Assembly: GCA_022616075.1 (NCBI GenBank)
Contig: JAKEFK010000186.1
Location: 1 to 37,122 of the forward strand
Source: a bacterium
GTDB lineage: Bacteria; Acidobacteriota; HRBIN11; JAKEFK01
Length of the DNA: 37,122 nucleotides
Direction: 5' to 3'
Position 1 is the first letter of the stretch, and each line of letters opens with the position of its first letter. The notes under the pieces are model-generated. The model ran no database searches, was not told the origin of the DNA, and saw only the letters and a program-made list of their open reading frames with translations. This document shows, piece after piece, positions 23,830 to 32,109 of the stretch. A program made the position numbers and the translations under genes.

Positions 23830-25766
23830 TTTCTAAACAGCTTTTTGATTTCACTATCAATTTTTACCGGATAAACCGAGAAACAAACCAGCGTGCGCTC
23901 TTCAGAAAGGGCAATCAACTGCCGCGCAATCACTTGCCTCTTGCTGTTTCGCGCATACAGGACGCGCTTATTGATGTCAAGAACTGCGGCCGAGGCATAC
24001 TGCTGATTCATTCTTCCTAGCGAGAGACAGCTATGAACATATGTACCGAGTTTCCATGCTTCGAACGGATCCTGTTCGACTTCAATCCGTAGAGATCCGA
24101 ACGTCCTGGTTTGGTACTCCTCTTGAAGGCCGCACATCCACAACGAAAGATTCAAATCCTGATGTTTTCGCAACCACTCCAGCGTGCGTGGATGCTCCAG
24201 TATGTAGTCCTCTTTTCCACTCAAGTAAGCTTTTAGAAATCTTTTTGCCGCGCGGTTATTGGCTCCTTTTCCGGAAAGAATCAGAATCGAATGCAGAACG
24301 TTCTGGTTCTTGATGTGGACCGGTTGCCATCGACGCAGATGTGCAGCGATACATTCCTCCAGAATCTCCAGCCGCGTCAAATGTAGATTCTGATAAACGA
24401 TTTTGCGATATCTTTTGCGGCGCGAGGAGGAAAGCGTTCCTGCGTACTCCTGAAATTTTCGCGGAACCGGATTCGTGAAACCCTTGTTGGCCTCAAAGTA
24501 CTGAACGATTTGCGTGTCGGTTTTCTTCCGGAAACGCTCCAGAAAAAGAGGATGATGCGCAAACTCATTCAAAATCCTTTTGTCCATTCCATCAGGAAGA
24601 ACTCCCAAAAGCTCCGCGACACTGAAAAGTTTATTCGGAAAATGGGAGAAGGCTTTACACGTAAAAAGCGGAATGATTTTCAGCATCCGCTCCAGACCAT
24701 CTTCCACCGTCCAGGCATGGTCATTGTACGCCTTATCAAATTTGAGCCAGCTCGGAACAGGAGCATGAACCAAAGCGGCTTTGTGCGGACTGGCATAATC
24801 CACCAATCTACCCGCAACAGATGCGAACCAATCGCTTATTTGTAGAAATCGAGAATCGGCAGAAAGCCGTTGAAGAAGAATGACCATATCTGGAACTTGT
24901 TTCAACTCAGACGTTCTGATTAGAGAGCGTACATTTTCAATGAATTTCATTCTTCGATCTCCCGGTATCGCAACCAGATTCTTCCAAAGCACAAGTGAGC
25001 TTTCTCGCACCAGCTTCCAGTCCGATGCGCCGGCGTCGCAAAAGATCTCTAGAAATTCGAAACATTCTTCAGGGCGCAAAGCTTGATGGTTTTTGAGTGA
25101 CTTGAGCAGGGCCCCAAATCCTTTCAGCCTTCCACAGTTCTGCCAGAGCTCATACGCGAACGACGAATAATAACCTTTTGTTTTTTTGACGTATGCATCA
25201 AACCTTCGGATGCATTGCATCGGAAAGTCCCTGCATGATGAGATTGGTCGCATCATGAATGAGGGAGAAACGACCTGCAAACCGGCCAGTATATATTCCG
25301 TATTAACCTTCCGTTTGACAGCGATCAGCAGAGCCCAGAGACGAAGGGAATAGTTTGTTTTTCCTTCAATTGAAAGCAGGCTTTGCCAAAGAGCGGAATG
25401 GGTATCGCCGGAGAAGGAATCGAAAACACCCGAATTCACAAGAAGTGTGACGAAAGCGCTTCGCCTGTTCGGCTGCTGATATTGAAGTACGTCGCACCAG
25501 GAGAGGGTCTTTGCATGATCCTGTGAGCAAGCCATCCTGCTGATTCCGGCAAGCAGCGAACGGTTGTGATTCAGATCAAAAGCCCAAAAATAACGGATGT
25601 ACTGATGGATTTGCGCGGGTGTAGCATTCTGCAATTGAGGAAGCAGGAACAACCGGAAGTCACGCGGCAACCGCTTCGACCATGGTGGCAAAGTCGTCTT
25701 ATCAGCAAAATCTTCCACCTCCACAAACTCGAAAAAGTGAGTGAGCTCATCCCAGGTCAAATTCAT
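23706..25766 (-). CDS. Large protein with PcfJ-like C-terminal domain
   Basis: About 686 residues if started at the ATG at 25766 (MNLTWDELTHFFEF, with GGGAA upstream). In-frame ATGs at 25850 and 25871 lie in a hairpin and lack sites. The long N-terminal part is helical and Leu/Phe/Arg-rich without a recognised family, perhaps a helical-repeat scaffold. The C-terminal block DPFEAWKLGTYVHSCLSLGRMNQQYASAAVLDINKRVLYARN, then RQVIARQLIALSEERTLVCFSVYP, resembles the PcfJ-like domain with its conserved Cys and late TG/RQ-type motif. PcfJ-like proteins occur on mobile elements and in phage; the function is unknown. No membrane segments. It overlaps the RHH gene convergently. Confidence 0.7.
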   Translation of the reverse strand: MNLTWDELTHFFEFVEVEDFADKTTLPPWSKRLPRDFRLFLLPQLQNATPAQIHQYIRYFWAFDLNHNRSLLAGISRMACSQDHAKTLSWCDVLQYQQPNRRSAFVTLLVNSGVFDSFSGDTHSALWQSLLSIEGKTNYSLRLWALLIAVKRKVNTEYILAGLQVVSPSFMMRPISSCRDFPMQCIRRFDAYVKKTKGYYSSFAYELWQNCGRLKGFGALLKSLKNHQALRPEECFEFLEIFCDAGASDWKLVRESSLVLWKNLVAIPGDRRMKFIENVRSLIRTSELKQVPDMVILLQRLSADSRFLQISDWFASVAGRLVDYASPHKAALVHAPVPSWLKFDKAYNDHAWTVEDGLERMLKIIPLFTCKAFSHFPNKLFSVAELLGVLPDGMDKRILNEFAHHPLFLERFRKKTDTQIVQYFEANKGFTNPVPRKFQEYAGTLSSSRRKRYRKIVYQNLHLTRLEILEECIAAHLRRWQPVHIKNQNVLHSILILSGKGANNRAAKRFLKAYLSGKEDYILEHPRTLEWLRKHQDLNLSLWMCGLQEEYQTRTFGSLRIEVEQDPFEAWKLGTYVHSCLSLGRMNQQYASAAVLDINKRVLYARNSKRQVIARQLIALSEERTLVCFSVYPVKIDSEIKKLFRNYDRKFADALGIPIHSARDKYTITTILARTWYDDSAWDFSR

Positions 25767-25845
25767 TTCCCGTCTGTGTAACGCCGCTGAAAAGCGGAAG
25801 ACACACCTCTCCCGAATCGGGATTGCGGTGGTAACGAACAATTTA

Positions 25846-25895
25846 CTCATCGCATAAAACGCACATCGCATGCTTCTAGCGTTCTTTGCGATGAG
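25846..25895. repeat. Imperfect inverted repeat upstream of the PcfJ-like gene
   Basis: CTCATCGCATAAAACGC (25846-25862) and GCGTTCTTTGCGATGAG (25879-25895) pair with three mismatches around a 16-base loop. It spans the two furthest upstream candidate starts of the PcfJ-like gene and supports the downstream start. The gap 25896-26250 otherwise holds a short hairpin CGGAG-acaga-CTCCG (about 25940) and a partial repeat at 26058-26078; I see no gene in it. Confidence 0.5.
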
Positions 25896-26057
25896 TTTTA
25901 GTGAGCTAAAGGAGGTTCGGTCTGCCCGATTAAGAGGAGCGGAGACAGACTCCGACCAGACGCATCTGACTTGTGTTGATCGTGAGATTCATATGGTTCT
26001 CCGAATGGGGAATTATCTTATTAGATCTATTCCCCTGCTGTCAATATCTGCGCGCTG

Positions 26058-26078
26058 GTAGTAGCGGCTTCAATCGCT
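26058..26078. repeat. Partial copy of the GTAGTAGCG repeat
   Basis: GTAGTAGCGGCTTCAATCGCT resembles the left half of the nested repeat at 4043-4067 (GTAGTAGCGACTTTATTTAGTCGCT), with a shorter loop. The remaining sequence around it is non-coding. Confidence 0.45.
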
Positions 26079-26250
26079 ATCCGGTTGGTCCCGTGGTTTT
26101 GCCGCTTCATCCCGACAATGTTCTAGAATTCGCGTTTCATTTCTAAACTCAAGCATGACCATTTCAAAAGGTGACAAAGGCCCCTCAGACATTCAGATTG
26201 CTGATTTTTACGCAGTTGATTGCGGTAAAATAAAGAAGGGCCGGATTGCT

Positions 26251-26445
26251 ATGAATGAAGAAAAACCTCGAACCGATGTCATCTCCCATAAATCATTTAA
26301 TTATGAAGAGGCCGAGTTATGGGATATTGAACAGCAGATTCGAATGACTCCAGAAGAACGACAGGCGATCGCAAGAGAACTTCGGATACGAGTCTATGGA
26401 AGCAATCCCCCCGATGTGCGGGAAAGCCATCGTAACAATTCGTGA
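26251..26445 (+). CDS. Small partner protein of a nucleotidyltransferase (antitoxin/toxin-like module)
   Basis: A 64-residue charged protein ending RMTPEERQAIARELRIRVYGSNPPDVRES. The pattern W-x-x-E-x-Q-x-x-MTPEER-x-x-x-A-x-x-L...YG...D-x-RE is one I associate with small proteins encoded just upstream of AbiEii/MNT-type nucleotidyltransferases; I could not check this. The frame extends to 26155, but that part lacks coding character, so I start at the ATG at 26251. The stop overlaps the next start as GTGA, so translation of the two is coupled. Function is inferred from context only. Confidence 0.65.
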   Translation: MNEEKPRTDVISHKSFNYEEAELWDIEQQIRMTPEERQAIARELRIRVYGSNPPDVRESHRNNS

Positions 26446-26927
26446 ATTCCCACCACTTTTCTCCCGATGTTCTTGAACTGTTATCGCTTCTGAATCGTTT
26501 TCAAGTTCGGTATCTGATTGTCGGTGGTGAGGCTGTAATCTATCATGGATACGCTCGCCTTACAGGCGATGTAGATATTTTCTACGAAATATCCCATGAA
26601 AATGCCAGCCGCCTGTTTGAATCGCTCAAAGAATTCTGGGGTGGTAATGTCCCCGAGATCAAAGCGGCTTCAGAATTCATGCAAGCTGGATTGGTTTTAC
26701 AATATGGACGCCCGCCCAACCGAATTGATTTCATTAATAAGATCAATGGGATCACGTTTCAGGAAGCATGGGATTCGCACATAGAGGAATCTATTGAGGT
26801 TTCTGGTCAACGTGTCCCGATATACTTCATCGGCTTGGATGCCCTTATCCGAAACAAAGAAGCGACCGGGCGTGATAAAGATCGCGATGATCTGAGATTT
26901 TTAACGAGCAAGAAGAAGGGCAGATAA
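26442..26927 (+). CDS. AbiEii/MNT-like nucleotidyltransferase
   Basis: A 161-residue nucleotidyltransferase of the polymerase-beta-like superfamily. VGGEAVIYHGYARLTGDVDIF carries the GG motif (G28-G29) and the D43-x-D45 metal pair; the third carboxylate is D96 (NRIDFI). LDALIRNKEATGRDKDRDDLRFL is the C-terminal block common to this family. The GTG start at 26442 overlaps the stop of the partner gene by four bases. Such enzymes act as toxins (NMP transfer to tRNA or proteins) or as antitoxins that modify a HEPN partner. The partner here is not an obvious HEPN protein. Catalytic residues look intact. Confidence 0.85.
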   Translation: MNSHHFSPDVLELLSLLNRFQVRYLIVGGEAVIYHGYARLTGDVDIFYEISHENASRLFESLKEFWGGNVPEIKAASEFMQAGLVLQYGRPPNRIDFINKINGITFQEAWDSHIEESIEVSGQRVPIYFIGLDALIRNKEATGRDKDRDDLRFLTSKKKGR

Positions 26928-27123
26928 AATAATTCTCGCCGGCGGACCGGACAACGATTTCGCAAGGAGATCCTTCAATTTCCATTTCGTAGTTTCTGCG
27001 CATCTGGCCGTTCAGCCAGAAGGCGATCGCGCGAAAATGATTCTTTTCAGGCAGATATTCGTGCGCGGTCCCTTCCAGAATCGCTTTTAGCGCCACATCC
27101 TCTTCTTTTTCGATCTGCATCAT
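26845..27123 (-). CDS. Small hypothetical protein
   Basis: A 92-residue frame. Its first 65 codons (27123 down to about 26928) lie in otherwise empty sequence and show codon use like the neighbouring genes: GTAHEYLPEKNHFRAIAFWLNGQMRRNYEMEIEG, then CEIVVRSAGENYF. The last 27 codons overlap the nucleotidyltransferase gene in antisense and may be readthrough. No signal peptide, membrane segment or known motif. It may be a truncated gene whose real 3' end was lost when the toxin-like module arrived. Confidence 0.4.
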   Translation of the reverse strand: MMQIEKEEDVALKAILEGTAHEYLPEKNHFRAIAFWLNGQMRRNYEMEIEGSPCEIVVRSAGENYFICPSSCSLKISDHRDLYHARSLLCFG

Positions 27124-27180
27124 TCATACTGTAGCACTGACGAACAACCTTTTACGAATGAGACGAGTCTAGAAATCAAG

Positions 27181-28698
27181 ATGCGCGAGCGCTCAATCTA
27201 TTTGCTGCTGTTGCTGGCCACAGCAAAGCTATTGTTCCATCTGATTACCCACCAGGGATACGGATATTTCCGCGACGAGTTTTATTACATCGCGTGCAGC
27301 GAACATCTCGCGTGGGGTTACGTGGATCAGCCTCCCTTTTCCATTTTTCTCCTCCGATTGAACCGTTGGTTTTTGGGAGATTCACTGCTCGCGCTCCGGT
27401 TCTTGCCTGCTCTGACCGGCGCCATCACCGTTTTCTTGACCGGCTTGATCGCGCGTCGCCTGGGTGGTAATACATACGCGCAGATGCTTGCGGCGTTCGC
27501 AGCGTTTGTTGCAGGAAGTTATCTGGGAAACAACGCTTTCTTTTCCATGAACAGCTTCGATCTGCTGTTCTGGACCGCCTCCGCTCTTACTATTACTTAC
27601 GTTCTACAGGAACAGAAACTACGGCACTGGCTGATCCTGGGACTTCTGATCGGACTGGGACTGCTGAACAAAATCAGCATGCTCTGGTTCAGTGCAGGAT
27701 TCGTGGCCGGCCTGATCCTGACCCAGCACAGACGTCTCCTGTTGACCAAAGGTCCATGGCTGGCCGGCTTGATTGCTGTTTTGCTATTCCTTCCTCATAT
27801 CCTGTGGCAGGTTCAACACGATTGGCCGACTCTCGAATTCATTCGCAACGCAACGTCCCAAAAGATGGCTGAGAATCCACCATTGCGATTTGCGCTGCAA
27901 CAATTCCGTTCCATGAACTATTTCACGTTCCCGATCTGGATCGGTGGTTTGATTTACTTCTTCTCCACACGCGGCCGGCAATTCCGGACTCTTGGATGGA
28001 TTTACGTCTTCACATTCCTGTTGTTGATCGCAGGAAAGAAGAGCCGCCCCGGCTATCTCGCGCCTGCATACACAATGTTGTTTGCAGCAGGCGCCGTTTA
28101 TATTGAGGCGTGGATTTCCGAGCGCAACTGGAACTGGGTCAAACCGGTCAGTGTTCTGTTGCTGCTGGCCGGCTTCCTCTGGAGAGTTCCCTTTTCCGTT
28201 CCCGTGTTGCCCGTGGAAACATACATCCGTTATGCGCGATGGATGGGAGTTGTTCCCTCCACTTCGGAAAAGAAGGAGCTCTCGGAATTGCCGCAGCACT
28301 ATGCTGACATGCACGGTTGGGATGAGATGGTGAGCTCAGTTACGAAAGCGTACGAAACGCTGACTCCGGAAGAAAAGAAGCGTTGCGTTGTTTTTGGTCA
28401 GAACTACGGTCAAGCTGGCGCAGTTTCTTTTCTTGGAAAAAAATACGGACTCCCACGCGCGATCAGCGGTCACAACAACTACTGGCTCTGGGGACCCGGC
28501 GACACTCCGATTGATGTTGTCATTGTTATCGGTGGTGAGTTGGAAGATAACCAGGAAGTCTTCGAATCGCTGGAGTTAGCAACCACACACCGTTGCCGCT
28601 ACTGCATGCCGTACGAAAACAACCTCCCGATCTACATCGGCCGAAAGCTCAAAATTCCGCTTGCTACGCTCTGGCCGGAGCTGAAACACTACGATTGA
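27181..28698 (+). CDS. GT39/PMT-type membrane glycosyltransferase
   Basis: A 505-residue polytopic membrane protein of the GT39/ArnT-like (PMT_2) superfamily. It transfers sugars from lipid-phosphate donors to lipids or proteins at the outer face of the inner membrane. The first periplasmic loop has the family acidic motif YFRDEFYYIACSEHLAWGYVDQPP (about 29-52). About nine to eleven hydrophobic helices follow up to residue about 335, then a soluble domain containing EEKKRCVVFGQNYGQAG and GHNNYWLWGPG. The ATG at 27181 has no strong ribosome-binding site (TCAAG). The acceptor is unknown. Codon use matches the surrounding genes. Confidence 0.88.
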   Translation: MRERSIYLLLLLATAKLLFHLITHQGYGYFRDEFYYIACSEHLAWGYVDQPPFSIFLLRLNRWFLGDSLLALRFLPALTGAITVFLTGLIARRLGGNTYAQMLAAFAAFVAGSYLGNNAFFSMNSFDLLFWTASALTITYVLQEQKLRHWLILGLLIGLGLLNKISMLWFSAGFVAGLILTQHRRLLLTKGPWLAGLIAVLLFLPHILWQVQHDWPTLEFIRNATSQKMAENPPLRFALQQFRSMNYFTFPIWIGGLIYFFSTRGRQFRTLGWIYVFTFLLLIAGKKSRPGYLAPAYTMLFAAGAVYIEAWISERNWNWVKPVSVLLLLAGFLWRVPFSVPVLPVETYIRYARWMGVVPSTSEKKELSELPQHYADMHGWDEMVSSVTKAYETLTPEEKKRCVVFGQNYGQAGAVSFLGKKYGLPRAISGHNNYWLWGPGDTPIDVVIVIGGELEDNQEVFESLELATTHRCRYCMPYENNLPIYIGRKLKIPLATLWPELKHYD

Positions 28699-28828
28699 AG
28701 CAGGATTAGTGTTTTCTAAGAGGTCCCGCAAAACAATTAACTGGCAACAAAGTTAGCAACTGAGGCAACACCATCAAAAAACGCTCCTCGTAGCTATCAC
28801 AAGGTTGCCAAAAATGCCCCGTTTAGGC

Positions 28829-28844
28829 TGGCATCGCGGTTGCA
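28829..28844 (+). promoter_or_regulatory. Sigma-54 promoter
   Basis: TGGCATCGCGGTTGCA matches the consensus TGGCACGnnnnTTGCW at 10 of 12 defined positions, with exact GG-N10-GC spacing. Transcription would start at about 28855, just before AGGAGGG and the ATG at 28876. An enhancer-binding protein would be required; none is encoded nearby. Confidence 0.65.
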
Positions 28845-28875
28845 ATAGAGACCCCTTTTAGGAGGGAGTTACAAG

Positions 28876-29366
28876 ATGAAAAAAGTGCTTTTGGTTTTCG
28901 CGTTTTGTTATTTGCGCAGAACGGAGATCCAGCTACGATGACATCCGTTCATCCGGCCGGCTACCAGAGTTCAAATATTCGCGGACTGTACGGCAGATAT
29001 GGTGTCGGTTGGGCGGTTGACTTTGCGGGAAACATGCACGCTGCGTTCTGGGATGTTGTGACTAACGCATTCACAGAAGCTCATCCTCCGGGCGTCTATA
29101 CTTCAGGCATAAACGGAACTCATCGCAATCTGGGAGCGGGCGCCTATCAAGCTACTCCACAGGATGATTGGCACGCAATGATGTGGGACCTGACCAATTC
29201 CAACAACAACATCGATCTGCATAATCTTTTGCCGGTGGGACTATACTCCAACAGCGCCACGTTTGGCATCTGGAGAAACACCGCTACCGGCTCAGTCTAT
29301 ATTGGCGGCTACGCAACCAGCGTGAGCGATGGTCAATGGTATGCGATGGTTTGGTACATCCCGTAA
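28876..29366 (+). pseudogene. Frameshifted secreted HAF-like repeat protein
   Basis: The ATG at 28876 has an excellent AGGAGGG site and starts a signal peptide (MKKVLLVFAF). Within it the frame breaks at the TTTT run 28903-28906. The downstream frame continues LLFAQNGDPATMTSVHPAGYQSS to a stop at 29364. One additional T would restore a protein of about 163 residues. The mature part repeats a W/G/Y-rich pattern (DFAGNMHAAFWDVV, DDWHAMMWDLT, SDGQWYAMVWYIP) like extracellular HAF repeats. A sigma-54 promoter precedes it and a strong terminator follows, so it is a single-gene unit. It is either inactivated or a sequencing error. Confidence 0.65.
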
Positions 29367-29385
29367 GTAAGCTGATCCTATGATC

Positions 29386-29420
29386 GCTTGCCGGCGACTG
29401 GTTCGCCGGCAAGCTTTTTT
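29386..29420 (+). terminator. Rho-independent terminator
   Basis: GCTTGCCGGCGA - CTGGT - TCGCCGGCAAGC, a perfect 12-bp stem with a 5-base loop, followed by six T, 20 bases after the stop of the HAF-like gene. Confidence 0.93.
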
Positions 29421-29592
29421 GCTTTCTGAAAATTTTCCTCCCCTTCATTGCGAAGCAACGGATTGATTTCAAATGCGCGCTCAAAACTCTATCGTCCGGA
29501 GACGGACTCGTAAAAACAGTATACAGGCAACGAACCGCAGCAGTACAATTACAATTCCTATTTACAAATGAAAATGATGAGTGGCTAATGAG

Positions 29593-29745
29593 ATGTCACG
29601 AAAAACGAAAATAAATAAAAGGAAAATCATTCGGACCGAGCTTGAGAAAACAAGAAAATCACAGAAGCGCTCCTTTTTGCGTTTAGCCGGTCAGGTTTCC
29701 GGAAGTCAGGATCTCTCCTGCCGCAAGGGGTTCTCTCGCACTTGA
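29593..29745 (+). CDS. VapB-like antitoxin
   Basis: A 50-codon gene starting ATG at 29593. The N-terminus is very basic (MSRKTKINKRKIIR) and the C-terminus reads SFLRLAGQVSGSQDLSCRKGFSR, which matches the usual antitoxin ending LDLAG-x-V-x-GP-x-DLS-x-x-x-GF that wraps the PIN toxin. Its stop overlaps the TTG start of the PIN frame as TTGA, the normal vapBC arrangement. It is shorter than typical VapB and the N-terminal DNA-binding fold is not obvious, so it may be degraded. The toxin that follows is frameshifted. Confidence 0.55.
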   Translation: MSRKTKINKRKIIRTELEKTRKSQKRSFLRLAGQVSGSQDLSCRKGFSRT

Positions 29746-30140
29746 AAGGGATTGCAGATACGGGTTCCTGGTGTGGCGTTCGCAAACCGGAGAGACCGCT
29801 ATCTTGACTGGGCCCTGGCGCTGGCCGAACAAGTTACTGATTCTTTGACTTGCGAAGCGTAATGGCCGAGGCCGCTTTCCATCTTCAGAATACATGGCTC
29901 GTGCTTGCAATGATGAATGAGGGATTGATCCGGACGGCTCTGAACATTAGCAAGGAACTCGCACACCTGCATGAGCTCGCGCATCGATATCGCGACCGGC
30001 AGCCGGATCTTGCCGATCTTTGCGTTATTCGGTTGAGTGAACTGGATCCTGCGCAGAGCGTAATCACTGTGGACTTAACCGACTTTCGAATTTACCGCAG
30101 AAACAAACGTGAGCGGATTCCTCTGATTTCGCCTGAATAA
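29742..30140 (+). pseudogene. Frameshifted PIN-domain (VapC-like) toxin
   Basis: The TTG at 29742 starts MKGIADTGS (first PIN Asp). The sense then moves by one frame near 29770 and reads VAFANRRDRYLDWALALAEQVTDSLTCEA. Near 29858 it returns to the first frame: VMAEAAFHLQ, RYRDRQPDLADLCVIRLSEL and VITVDLTDFRIYRR. All four PIN carboxylates (ADTG, CEA, DLAD, VDLTDF) are recognisable across the two frames. An inserted base and a missing base therefore break a roughly 132-residue ribonuclease toxin. With the coupled antitoxin-like gene this is a decayed vapBC locus, unless the indels are sequencing errors. Confidence 0.7.
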
Positions 30141-30328
30141 CTTTTGCCACCTGCTCGGCTGCCGGTACAGGGGGACCAGGATCAGCAGTATCCGGTTAAT
30201 TTATCTTGATTCTCAATATTGAAAAAAGCGCTTTAATATAAGATACTGAAGTCAAGAGTTTCACCTGAAAACGTTCGGCTCATACTTGAAGGGGTAAAGA
30301 TTTCTGTATAAAGCCTGTTGGAGGGGTG

Positions 30329-32059
30329 ATGCTACGAATTCATCGCGTTGCTGCATTGATTCTGTTTACAGTCGCCATTCCCTGCCATTCACAAAATGAC
30401 GAATGCATAGAACTCAATGTTCCCGATGAAGTTGGCGATAATCTACCGGTATTCGCAGTATCACCGGTAGCTGTCAATCCACAGATGCTTGGAAGGCTAT
30501 GGGAAATTCTCACAAACCAGCCTGCCGTTCCTATTACGCAAGGGGAAAGAGCATTAAGCATGCAATCAGGAACCCGGGTTGTGGAAGTTTCGAGAAAAAG
30601 CGGTGGGGCCTGGTATGCTGATAAATCGCAGTTGTGGAAACCTGCCCTTACGCCAACCCTCCCTTCCGATCAAAAGGCAAAACAACTTGCCGCTAACCTC
30701 CTTGAGCGAATTAAGACCGTATCGATTCCTTCTGGCCCACACTCAGAGCTGCTTTTTAGCAACATGGGGAAGACTTTAACCAGTTCATTTATCACCGCGG
30801 GCAACCGATTAACAGAGCTGAAACAGCTGGACGTACAGGTCACGTACACTACCGGAGTGAGGCCTTTCCCGGAGAATAAACAACTCGTTCTCCCAGTTGT
30901 GGGTGGAGGCGGTGAACTGAACTTCACTTTTGGTGATGATGACAAATTGATTAGTTACCAGGGTGTTTGGAGGAAGATCGAAAAACTCGAGAAGCAGGGC
31001 AAGGTCATCAAGAAAGCCGTAGCCGATGAAGAATTTAGGAAACTGATGGGCGGGCTCAAGTTGAAAAAGTTCCGGTCCCATCTCGCTTATTACTCTGCTC
31101 CGACATCTTTAGAGCAAAAGTTTCTATATCCGGTTTATGTCTACCACTATACGGCGGTGAAATACAATGAAGATGCTCCCATGCAAATCGTGATCTTACC
31201 GGCCACAGATTTTGGTCCAAAGCTTCAGGCTTTAGAGGCACGGCAACGATCGAAGACGGATCCACCGCGTCCGAGGCCTGGATCCACAGATCCGGAAGGG
31301 GACGATACAAGGCCTGGAGCACAGGAAGTCGGAATCTCGTGGATCACGGATAGCAAGGCGGTGAAGACCGGTACGAATGCAATGGGATTTCGTGATGCAA
31401 TGGTGGCCGGAGGATGGCAAGAAAATTTTGATTGGGGTGAGCCTGTGGCATGGGAGACTGATTGGAATTTAAACGACGATGACTGGGTTGATGCTGCTGA
31501 TTTTGTTTTTTATGCGGGGCACGCCAGCTACGATCGATGGGAGCTTCGAACCCCCGACTCAAGCCGGATGAGTTTCGGAAATGTTGGGTTGGCGGGAGAC
31601 CCGAAGCCCGACATTTGGGGAGCACAGGATCTTGAATGGATTATTATCAACGCATGCGGACCGTTGGAGGATTCAGGCCTGTTCGATCCGAACTCGAGTA
31701 CACGTGGTGAGGTTTTCAGACGCTGGGGGGGCGTTTTCGATGGTCTGCATCAACTACTCGGCTATGCATCCGAAGTTTTCGATGCCGGGATCGAAGGTCC
31801 GACAGTCGCGGAATACATGATCCAACAAAAGGACACGGTCATCGATGCATGGTTTCGTACTGCACGCGAAGCGCAACCGGCTTGCAATAAAAATGTGCGC
31901 CCGTTCGGGCCAAAAATCTGGGCCGGAGTACTTTATGCGGAAAAAGCGGGTTCAACAGCCGCTGAGAGTCCGCTTCTCGATCACATCTGGTTAAAGGGAG
32001 ATGTGGCTCCTGACCCAACACCTCCAGCGGTCATTATTGGTATGTGGACTACGACATAA
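30329..32059 (+). CDS. Secreted DUF6345-family protein with caspase-like His/Cys pair
   Basis: A 576-residue exported protein with a signal peptide (MLRIHRVAALILFTVAIPCHSQ). Residues about 25-330 form a variable N-terminal region; a Pro/Asp-rich linker (DPPRPRPGSTDPEGDD) leads to the C-terminal domain. That domain reads GWQENFDWGEPVAWETDW, DFVFYAGHASYDRW (H398), WIIINACGPL (C443) and RWGGVFDGLHQLLGYAS, matching DUF6345. The H...C order, each after a hydrophobic strand, resembles clan CD peptidases (gingipain/caspase type), but activity is unproven. The ATG at 30329 follows GGAGGGG; a GTG one codon earlier is less likely. Two more exported-protein genes follow on the same strand. Confidence 0.82.
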   Translation: MLRIHRVAALILFTVAIPCHSQNDECIELNVPDEVGDNLPVFAVSPVAVNPQMLGRLWEILTNQPAVPITQGERALSMQSGTRVVEVSRKSGGAWYADKSQLWKPALTPTLPSDQKAKQLAANLLERIKTVSIPSGPHSELLFSNMGKTLTSSFITAGNRLTELKQLDVQVTYTTGVRPFPENKQLVLPVVGGGGELNFTFGDDDKLISYQGVWRKIEKLEKQGKVIKKAVADEEFRKLMGGLKLKKFRSHLAYYSAPTSLEQKFLYPVYVYHYTAVKYNEDAPMQIVILPATDFGPKLQALEARQRSKTDPPRPRPGSTDPEGDDTRPGAQEVGISWITDSKAVKTGTNAMGFRDAMVAGGWQENFDWGEPVAWETDWNLNDDDWVDAADFVFYAGHASYDRWELRTPDSSRMSFGNVGLAGDPKPDIWGAQDLEWIIINACGPLEDSGLFDPNSSTRGEVFRRWGGVFDGLHQLLGYASEVFDAGIEGPTVAEYMIQQKDTVIDAWFRTAREAQPACNKNVRPFGPKIWAGVLYAEKAGSTAAESPLLDHIWLKGDVAPDPTPPAVIIGMWTTT

Positions 32060-32109
32060 TTTCAGTGAAGGTATTTAACAACAAACTTGCGACGCCAGGA
32101 GGAAACCAC

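Noticed and set aside
28741-28758. Second sigma-54-like site TGGCAACAAAGTTAGCA
   Set aside because: GG to GC spacing is 11 instead of 10 and the -12 element is poor; the site at 28829 is much better.
30610-30660. LWKPAL peptide in the DUF6345 protein resembling the repeat-encoded GWKPAL
   Set aside because: The DNA (gtggaaacctgcccttac) is not palindromic and lacks the GCGGGC hairpin, so it is a chance match.
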